Below, piece by piece: positions 56,419 through 64,000 of a stretch of 64,000 bases of DNA. Both the position numbers and the translations under genes were made by a program. Source of the DNA: Sclerodactyla briareus (taxonomy: Eukaryota; Echinodermata; Holothuroidea; Dendrochirotida; Sclerodactylidae). The notes beneath the pieces were generated by a model. The model made no database searches. It saw only the letters and a program-made list of their open reading frames with translations, and was not told the DNA's origin. Location: assembly GCA_026419785.1 (NCBI GenBank), contig JAODTK010005841.1:1-64000 (forward strand), read 5' to 3'. The number at the start of each line of letters is the position of its first letter. The first letter of the stretch is position 1.

Positions 56419-56690
56419 GTGTGGCTCTGTTGTTAGAGTGGCGACTTCACCCGGAATATTGGGGTTCGAATCCCGGAGGGCACACTTAGAGAATTCAAAA
56501 CTCGGGGACCTGTTGCCTTCCCGAAGCAGGGCTTGGATACAGAGACAAGCAGGTGCAGGATAGGGAATAGGGCATCTGGCAGTGCCGCTCAAATTGAAGG
56601 TACGCGAACTCGCTGCACTTGCGCCGCCTCGATCGTTCTATTGCTTGGTAGTATATCTTTAAAGATGAAAGGAAACACAAGTTCTTTCAA
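56419..56690 (+). mobile_element. tRNA-derived SINE-like unit
   Basis: 56419-56485 looks like a tRNA: GTGTG at the start pairs with CACAC at the end, TGGCTCTGTTGTTAGAGTGG fits an internal A box, and GGTTCGAATCC is a perfect B box within a GGG/CCC T-arm stem. The anticodon arm is poor and the acceptor stem short, so this is not an intact tRNA gene. It is followed by about 200 bp of unrelated body, the layout of a tRNA-derived SINE. No second copy was found in the window and the tail is not defined. Confidence 0.55.
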
Positions 56691-57960
56691 TAAAGTGTCA
56701 TGAATGTTTCGACTTTAATGTGAAATAAAATCCAGACACGGGCCAATACTACCACTTGTCGGGTTCAATTTTGATGGAATATGTTCAATCAAAACTGACA
56801 CTCGGAATTCATGACTGACGTAGCGATAGAAGGAGGGTACTCCAAGTAGGTAGCGTTCGTGTTTTGTGAGGAATGAAACTGATGAAACCAATTCGGATTC
56901 CAACGAAATGGGCCCTTTGACGCAAAGTAAAAAGAAATCCGGGTCATCGAACATTTAGGAATATGTAGATAATTTATGGGATGTGTATATGTTTAATCAA
57001 AACCAAGCTACTAACACTTCGAAAGTTCATGATTGCGAGCAGAAGGGAGGAGGGCTTCAAGTAGGGCACGTGCCAACAATGCTATTATGTTGGACGCATT
57101 CAGAGTGAGTGCTTGTGTTTAGCCAGCTTACCAGCGGGTGTGTGTGTGGGGGGGGGGGGGGCAGGACATTTTCCCCGATTTTGACATTCGTCACTGATTT
57201 ACCGGTATAGCCTAGCTTTAAAGTTTACATTAAACACGTAGGTTGCGTTATGGGGAAGACAAACACCCAGATCAAAGTCAATAGAGCCGAAATATGAAAA
57301 TTTTACCGTTTCTTCCTTCTTAGGTGCTATCTGAAGAATGAAACATGGTTTAGTGTATTATTTTTTTGTATATATGGTTGTGAAATAGACGCGTATTATT
57401 CTGTAAGCGATAGTTGCGAAAAGTGTCAGTCAAGGTCGTGTGGCGAAAGGATTGTACTTTTTACTTGCCGAGCAGAGGATCGACATTCAGATTCAAGGCC
57501 CAGCAAGGGTGCAGACCTGGATACTGCACTCATTGTCAGCGGCGAATCCCTCCCCAGGTAAACGAATAGCAATGCCTCTTGGCGGGACCCTACCCTGTGG
57601 GGTGGGTATTCACTCGCCAGCGAACAACTTGCAAATGCCTACACCTCGTCCCTTGTGATGAGCCCCAGCGATGAAGACAACAGGTTCCATTATAGAGTTC
57701 TTGGTTAGAGCCGACCTGGAATCGATACCGTCTCCCGGGTGGAAGGCCGACCCTCACGGAATTGTGGTGGCAACACGGGTGTACGGTATCACCAGCGGCA
57801 CTATCAACTATGCCAAGGAATTACTACATATTTTTGTATTCCTGCCCACCACACCCTTCAAATATTGTTAAGATGACTTTAAAGGAGTGTCTTAGGGGGA
57901 AGTTTTGACAGGATCAGGCAGGGAAGAGGAGGGTAATATAAAACTGTTGGGATCCCGAGT
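56691..57960. other. no gene firmly recognised
   Basis: Two plus-strand frames at 57440-57658 and 57671-57871 (the second with SIIEFLVRADLESIPSPG) are more protein-like than background and adjacent, so they may be remains of one coding region broken by a TGA and a frame change. No family is recognised. A G run lies at about 57149-57160. Confidence 0.3.
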
Positions 57961-58665
57961 CCAGGGGCGCCGGACTTTTTGAGTGGCGGGAACACCCCCT
58001 TGGATAAGGGCACTTTAGTCAGTTAGTCGTAAGAGGGATTCACCCAAGAGCGCCGCACTATGGCAATTTGGCCCAAATTCCAGAACATAGGGTTTTCATT
58101 TCAATCAATGGACATTTAGAAGCTTCCATTATATGCTACAATTAACCTGTTTCCATGTTGGAAAACAGAAGCAGAGTATAAGGACATATTCAAGTTGAGT
58201 GGGTAGTAGATTTGGAAGGAAAGGAAAACTTGAATTTGCAAATTTGGGTACAGTCAATTTCTCAGGATATTCTTTCACAACTGACCCCCGTTCAAATTGT
58301 TGATATTTTTTATTGAGAATGTGTTAGACTACAAAAATGAGCTAGAAAATCAAAGTGCAGGCTGGGGGTTAACCGGAACTCAAGAACTATTTTCTTGAAG
58401 CAGAGAAATGAAATCAGTTAACACGGCATATGAAGGGGTTCACAGCTCGTCGCGCTGTCCATAATATCGGCCATGACGCACAATAGGCCGTTTTCACAAA
58501 GCAACCGGCCGACACAGGGAAAACAATTGGCTACCAGCGAATATGAAGGGAAACATCTAAAGTAACATATTGCCCATGCATTTGACTCATTGTACGATTT
58601 GCATAGGCCGGCCAATAGCAATAGTCAGCTTACCGGTTAGATTAAAGAAAAGGGCACCATGCACG
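57961..58665 (+). mobile_element. CAGGGGCGCC element, copy 2 (left end kept)
   Basis: It starts CCAGGGGCGCCGGACTTTTTGAG and matches 25415-26100 through to GGCCGGCCAATAGCAATAGTCAG and AAAGGGCACCA, where the similarity ends, so the right terminus is missing here. Copies differ by substitutions and indels at perhaps one position in six to eight, by eye. Non-coding. Confidence 0.7.
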
Positions 58666-58791
58666 CTTCCCCCGCGACCCAACGATCCTACATTAGGCTC
58701 TCGCGACCCATTCAAATTGTGAACTGGTACCCAATCTTGGGTCGCGACCCACCATCAGGGATTTCACTGGACTCTGAAAAACAGTGTGGCG
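58666..58791. other. GCGACCC-rich spacer
   Basis: Several CGCGACCCA words in a short interval (58670-58755). No other feature. Confidence 0.4.
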
Positions 58792-59420
58792 CCAGGATTT
58801 CCCGACGGGGGTCCGAGTTCACGACGAGCCTCACCCCACCCCCTAGGTCAACACCTGCTTTTTTATGTTTTCAATTTTTGTATTTTTTCTCGGAGAAAAA
58901 TTAATGAAACAAAACACACATTGTGGTATAGACAGTGTTTACTCATCTCAATGGCATTCCAATCGATTCAGGCGCTCTCAGGAAAATACCGAGAGAAATG
59001 CTTGAGACGGACGGAAGTAGTATGTGCGTCGTGAGAGCAACCAATTAACACATTGAGGCCAAACTGTGCAGTGGTAGCGGCAGGCACGACCACCTCCCCA
59101 CGAGATGTAAATTATGATCCTGCAGTGAAATATCGACGATATTCATCGACGTGAGTGGCTATGCCCGATTGTATGTCTGTAGGAATATTGGATACGCTAT
59201 CGTTCAACTTAAGCGAGGAACCTGCAAAAAAGCGAAATATATGACGCGCGCGAGCGCGGCGAATTTTCAGCTTGCACGATTTTTTGTATAAAGAAGGTGG
59301 AAAATTCATACTGGCGGGCAATAGATCTCGTCGGGGTGTGTTATTTTAGCGTATCCACTCGCCCCCCCCGACGAAATGGGAAAAAATCCCCGACAAGGGC
59401 CAGGCTTCCCCAACTGGAAG
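58792..59420 (-). mobile_element. second copy of the 47.1-kb hAT-like MITE, inverted
   Basis: The plus-strand left end CAGTGTGGCGCCAGGATTTCCCGACGGGGGTCCGAGT matches the inverted right end of the element at 47743. The right part read on the minus strand (GGGGAAGCCTGGCCCTTGTCGGGGA..CGAGTGGATACGCTAAAATAACACACCCCGACGAG) matches 47155-47250. The outermost bases at the right are missing. The middle is more diverged, with AGCTGAAAATT..CGCGC..CGTCATAT shared. Confidence 0.65.
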
Positions 59421-60414
59421 GAGGGGGGAGATCACCCCCTGCCTTCCCCCTGGCCCCCTGCTCTGAAGCCTGCCTCCATAGCCACACTATACGGAATTTG
59501 CTGCCACAAGGCTCGCGACAGTTACGGGTCACACTCACGGTTCGGGTGACTGCAAGGTCTGGAAGGATCACCGCAAGATCGCGACCACTCTTCAAGCCAC
59601 TTCGACGGAAAGGTTTTTGAATGGAAGTTCACGATTCGGGGATTCTGCAAGGCACACGTAGTTATTTGAATAGCCCGACTGGAAGTTGTGCTTTATGAGT
59701 TGATTTGCTGTTCGAGTGGTCCAACTTTCTGAGGTAATTCGGGGGGCGTCCAGACCAGACCAAAACCTTTGGAAATGACTCATAGTCTGTTGTTTCTCCT
59801 TCTGCTAGTTTATCCAGTCATGCCATGATGCCCCGTGCGATCCCAAAACACGTACGTCGTCGGCTTGCTAGGCGGAAAGGATTTCGCGTGCGGTGATCTG
59901 CGAGCTGTTTCCATAACTTTGCCTATTTGAGGCCTTGAATTTCGCACGGTCAGTGTATAGGCTTGAGGTCACATGTCGCTGACGTGACCGGACATCCTCG
60001 AGGGGGAATTGTCCGGGTGCGAAATGTCCGGGTGGAAGTGTCCGGCAACCGACGCTGAACCAATGGCGAATGAAGGATCGGTAACACCTCATACCCACTT
60101 TGCCGAACCACCACAGACTGCCAGAGTTGATATAAGGCGAGAGGAAACCTCTGAAACTCGTATCCGGTCAGGAACATTGCAACCCACAGTTGCACTTGGG
60201 AGTCATGTATTTATGGAAGCGGAATCGGCAACGTTTAATTGTAGACATATGGGTGGTGACGTGACTTGGGAAGTGGCGATAAGAAAAAGGTTAGGTGGCG
60301 ATGAGAACGTGTGTGCAAGTACAGCAACAATGTGGTACGGTCTTCTTCTTGTTGAGTGCATAAAACTGGTTCAGGTTTACAGCTAATGAGATGGGAATGC
60401 TATTGTGTCAAAGG
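59421..60414. other. no gene recognised
   Basis: A plus-strand frame of 125 codons at 60009-60386 has no start or splice context and no recognised motif. GTCCGGG/GTGTCCGG words repeat at about 59990-60045. Confidence 0.3.
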
Positions 60415-60580
60415 TCACAGGCCGCTCGGCGTTTAACGTACAGTGTGCAAACATTCTTTCGAAAAACTCCCAGGACGAAAACTACACCTATTTCATCTAC
60501 CAGCAGTAAACTTTACAGACCCCCCCCCAAATGTATTAAACACTAAGAAGATGGGATGAATGTTGCGTTCTCAAGAGTTG
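60415..60580. repeat. dispersed repeat shared with 1.53 kb
   Basis: TCACAGG..AACGTACAGTGTGC.AA..TCTTTC.AAACTCCC..GACGAAA and GATGGGATGAATG.TTGC align in order with 1530-1700. Same orientation. Confidence 0.5.
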
Positions 60581-61014
60581 AATACAGTTCGAAAATATGA
60601 TGTAATTATAGCGTTATGGGGGGAATCTCGTGTTTAGTGATGAGTACTGTACGGCACTTCAAAACCGTGGAAAGAAATTATTTCGTCTGTTGTGGCGATT
60701 TCCATCATGTGTGACGATTTAATGGGTGCGTGACGCCTTCTTATTTGATGTCAAGCAAAGTAATGAATCGAGTGGCGATGTAAGGTAACATGTGATCATG
60801 TAATCGATGTGTGTTGGGGTGATTCTTCAGATTGCGATGATTAAAAAAATCTATCTATGGACGTCTAAATTTCATCATTTGACTGTGAGAAAATATTTGA
60901 CGATGATTTGGCCAGTAAAACACCATGGTGGACGAGTTCATGTTTAACGACAATGTGATTGCCGTTTTCGAATCCGATCAGTGGCGATCTATAATCATTT
61001 TTCGCCTAATACCA
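60581..61014. other. no gene recognised
   Basis: GTGGCGAT words recur several times between 60690 and 60990, perhaps a very degenerate short-period repeat. No coding sense. Confidence 0.3.
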
Positions 61015-61695
61015 TGGTTAGATATTTCCCTGGTTAGATTCAGTGATACATGACAACTGACGGCAATCCGTTCAAGATCATCTTGCGAAGAATCACCGGG
61101 AGACTTTAGCAGGACGGGGGGGAGAAGCCGCTCCGTACTTTAATGAGGCCTTAAGCATTAGCCCATGATTCTAGGGTCGTAAGACAGCGTAGATTATGTT
61201 ATTCTCAGTTTCAGGCTAGTCAGTGTCGGTTCGGGTCATCGTCACCGCCCCCATTCCACGAATACGATTTGTTGTTTCAGTTGGTTAGCCCATCATGCAA
61301 AAGCTGCCAAACCACGACCGATACACGATTTTTGCGCCGCCCTTGCGAAGGTTCGCTCATTTCCCTGGTTAGAGCATTGATACCTGAACAACTGACGGCA
61401 ACTCCGTTCAAGATCATCTTTGCGAAGACTTCACCGGAGACTTAGCAGGCACTGGGAAGAAGCCGCTCCGTACTTAATGCGGCCTTAAGCCATTAGCCTG
61501 TATCTAGGGGTCGTAACGAATGACAGCAGATATGGTTATTCTCAGTTTCAGTGCTATCAGTGGTCGGTGCGGGTCATCGCACCGCCATCCACGAAATACG
61601 AGTGCTCGTTGGTTTAGCCCATCAGCAAAAGTGCCCAAACCAACGAACAGACACGATTTGGCGGCGCCTTGCTGAAGTACGATGGTCATCACGTA
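61015..61695. repeat. tandem duplication, period about 340 bp
   Basis: ATTTCCCTGGTTAGA..CATTGATAC.TGA at about 61022 and 61360 starts two copies. Both continue with ACAACTGACGGCAA.TCCGTTCAAGATCATC, AAGAAGCCGCTCCGTACTT.AATG.GGCCTTAAG, GTTATTCTCAGTTTCAG, GGTCATCG.CACCGCC, TTGGTT.AGCCCATCA.GCAAAAG. Differences are almost all one-base or two-base indels, which points to recent duplication with residual read error. Confidence 0.85.
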
Positions 61696-62394
61696 CAGAA
61701 CATCTGATTTTTGCATGGTGTCTTATATAGTATATTAGGAAAATCCGAACTCGGAAAAGAATTTAAGGAGTCGAGTGGGAAAGCATGTCGCATAGGGAAA
61801 CGCCATGTCACCGACTATTTGGACCCCTGGAAAATAGACAGATACATTTTAAACGCCCACCAAAATGTTTCCACTATATTCGTAACCGCCAGGCAAAGAA
61901 GAAAAGGGACAGCAGCTGAAAATAAAAGGTATCATGCCACTAGCATGACAAACCTGCATAACAAGGATGCGCCTTGGCCTTCCACAACTTTTCTGTTGAA
62001 GAGTTATTACGGATACAAGGTTTTTCGACGTTGCCTCCTGTCGAATTGAACCAAATCCGGTGCGGACAATAGGGATTATTTACTGTAGTGTCTCGCCCAC
62101 ATACCAAGAATGAGCTTCCTAGTATTCTTGCTATCGTGCGAGAACGGTACCTATGTTTGTTACCCTCAAGTGAACTTGGAAACTCCCCCCCCCCCCCCCC
62201 CCATAAAAAAAAAATGCTAGGGAGCAATTTATTGTTCAACCTACATGTCAGGTATGAGCCCTCTACAACTTTTCGTCTGCTACTCCTACAGAAGAAATCA
62301 AACGATCATTGAAAGTTGATCAATATATCATCAATGTTTCATGAATTTGAGGTCAAGGCCATCTGGGGGTAATTCGGCCATTATGTTTGAAACA
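61696..62394. other. no gene recognised; 18-base C run
   Basis: A frame of 112 codons at 61711-62049 has no supporting borders. A poor copy of the CAATAGGG..CACATACCAAG.ATGAG repeat lies at about 62048-62120, and 18 C at 62185-62202. Confidence 0.35.
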
Positions 62395-62545
62395 GAATGA
62401 GATCAGGTGGACTTAGACTGACCCAAAAATGATATGGATCATATCATCCGCAACCCACATGCCTTGTATGAACCCCATTTTACGTTGAAACGGTATCGTG
62501 TTCAAGAGGGGCCTAACAGACACAGACACACACATGCGCACAACA
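62395..62545 (+). repeat. CA-tailed element, partial copy
   Basis: ATGAGATCAGGTGGACTTAGACTGACCCAAAAATGATA.GGATCATATCATCCGCAACCCACATGCC.TTGTATGAA..ACGGTATCGTGTTCAAGAGGG leads into ACAGACACAGACACACACA. It fits the body-plus-AC-tail order of this family with higher divergence. Confidence 0.5.
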
Positions 62546-63164
62546 CCTTCGACGATCTTTATTAATGCTGCTTTGCGCCCAGTCTTGGAATTCCATCCCG
62601 TTGGACATCAGGTCTGCATCGAACATCAACACTCTCAAATCTTCTCTAAGCACGAGTGCCATGGACATTGGGTTTCCTCTGGATATTTGCACTATATAAA
62701 TCCGTATTTGTATTCTTTGTATTAGGGGTGTCAAATTGACCTTGTTGAACCTGAGTAGTTACTTTGTTTATTCGTTATCGAAGAGGTGATAATAGCACTG
62801 ATTGGCTAGTTGTATTGTACTGGGTAGCCAATAAATTCTTGTTAGAAATGTGCAGATTTCGATAGGAATTCAAGTTGAGTAACCAACCACAGATAATTTG
62901 TCCCGAGACGGCCGCGAATCAACCATGAAGGTTGTACAACAAATAAAGAAGCTACCACACGGGCTGATAATTATGAACAGTTCTTATTGTAGTTAGTGGA
63001 GCAATAACATTGTGTGACAACGATTGTATACTGAGGTGGCAGGACATTGAACTTTATATTAGTGACAAATATAAACACAGACATTAATGGTATCCTCTCT
63101 TGCAACAAATATCAAGGATCCAAGATCATGGAATGGAACTTGCAGCAAAAATTGTATGTTATAG
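62546..63164. other. no gene or repeat recognised
   Basis: No supported feature. Confidence 0.35.
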
Positions 63165-63345
63165 TACGACAGTCTTAGGTACAGGACTAACTACAAACCA
63201 CAGCAACACTTTTGTGTTTTTGTTTGTAAGTGTCCGTCTGTGGTATAGACCAAACTACGAACCACAGCCGCAGCCTGTGTTAATGTTAGTGTCAGTCCCA
63301 ATGTAGCCTAACTGCAAACTGCAGCTACAGATGTGTTTTTTACAG
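63165..63345 (+). repeat. three units of about 60 bp
   Basis: GGACTAACTACAAACCACAGC, GACCAAACTACGAACCACAGC and GCCTAACTGCAAACTGCAGC begin three successive units near 63184, 63248 and 63306. Each is followed by a ..TGTGTT.. segment with GTAAGTGTC or TTAGTGTCAG in two of them. Confidence 0.6.
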
Positions 63346-64000
63346 GGCGGTTGGAGGTTTTGAACTACAAACTGGCCTTGCAATGAATATTCTGTCAATG
63401 ACTGATGAAGTGTGTTCAGAATAACAGGATGTCATAACAAATAACCCTTCCAATTAATTATCATGTCATACAATTTGATAAAACAGTGGAATATTCAAAA
63501 CATTGAACGGGTCTCTAAGAGATTGAGATATTAACATTCCATATACAGCATTTCACACAAACCATCCGTTCATATGGAGCTATATATTATTCATATAAAT
63601 TTTGGAGATGTAATCTCCAAGAACTTCTAGACATGCTAGAGATCATTGAAAAATGAAGTTTGTAACAAATACAAGCATTTCACGCCTACAAACCCGCGGT
63701 TATTCTGGTAACCTGTACGTGTTTAGAAATTCACCTTTTCCAGTATGAACAATGACGCAAGAACGGATGGCAACAGAAAATCATCATACTACTAACGAGA
63801 ATACAATATTGCACACTTAATTAGAGCTTTGCATATTGAAAAAGTCATACCCTATAGTTTTAATATCTCTCAATGGGGAAGGCAAAGCAGACCCACCGAG
63901 CTGTCACCGTAATACTCTTACCAACTTATGGTGATTCTACCACCGGAAATAAAATATGAGTGGATAGTTCACTATCACATTAAAAACTGCCTGTACAAGG
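63346..64000. other. no gene or repeat recognised
   Basis: AT-rich sequence to the end of the window without supported exons. Confidence 0.35.

Noticed and set aside
56419..56485. Functional tRNA gene
   Set aside because: A and B boxes are good but the acceptor stem is only five pairs and the anticodon arm does not fold, so a tRNA-derived SINE or pseudogene is the better reading.
60009..60386. 125-codon plus-strand frame
   Set aside because: No recognised motif, no acceptor or donor and no homologue recalled; probably chance.
61711..62049. 112-codon plus-strand frame
   Set aside because: No recognisable family or borders; adjacent to repeats.

Overview
The window reads as nuclear DNA of a repeat-rich metazoan, most likely a marine deuterostome and probably an echinoderm. 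There is no prokaryotic gene layout. Coding sense appears only as short exon-sized islands with AG and GT splice borders. Most of the rest is made of interspersed and tandem repeats with a vocabulary I associate with echinoderm genomes: runs of TGACCT/TTGACC half-sites, AGGCCTAGGCC palindromes, and CAGTGGCG...GGGGG elements. The organism call is an inference from repeat style and weak exon likeness. The sequence also carries many single-base indels between neighbouring repeat copies and homopolymer runs of up to 18 G or C, so uncorrected long-read error is likely and reading frames can break for technical reasons.

Layout. 0-4 kb: two good plus-strand exons (681-794 and 1991-2073) and one weaker one (3890-3936), possibly of one gene whose product I cannot name. 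2.5-14.2 kb: an almost unbroken chain of unrelated low-copy tandem arrays with periods of about 440, 320, 170, 130, 590, 142, 400, 310 and 140 bp. 15.5-16.6 kb: a hAT-like MITE fragment and a decayed CR1/L2-like LINE 3' end with a TATC-rich tail. 21.3-23.3 kb: three tandem units of about 675 bp, each with a long one-strand purine block. 25.4-26.1 kb and 58-58.7 kb: two copies of one CAGGGGCGCC element. 27.7-34.4 kb: tandem duplications, a 17-bp perfect hairpin, and copies of a dispersed 0.5-1 kb family, one with a nested MITE. 34.5-34.9 kb: two weak exon candidates on opposite strands. 41.0 kb: a possible DDE-transposase fragment. 42.0-44.7 kb: a 2.7-kb element with terminal inverted repeats, AGTAGG-rich ends and broken coding traces. 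44.8-51.5 kb: three good minus-strand exons (first exon 51507 downward, 48310-48090, 45038-44775), interrupted by a hAT MITE with a visible 8-bp target duplication (47128-47743) and an L1/Tx1-like LINE relic (49150-49480). 52.2-64 kb: repeats again, including a nested 737-bp element with a clean TAAC duplication (53510-54246), a tRNA-derived SINE-like unit (56419 on) and a 340-bp tandem duplication at 61 kb.

No operon, pathway or gene cluster can be built from this window. The real genes are represented by a few exons, and the products are unrecognised apart from the transposon-derived ones. I see no CRISPR array, rRNA or intact tRNA. The most interesting material is structural: the two TIR elements with resolved insertion sites, the 2.7-kb AGTAGG element, and the variety of tandem arrays.
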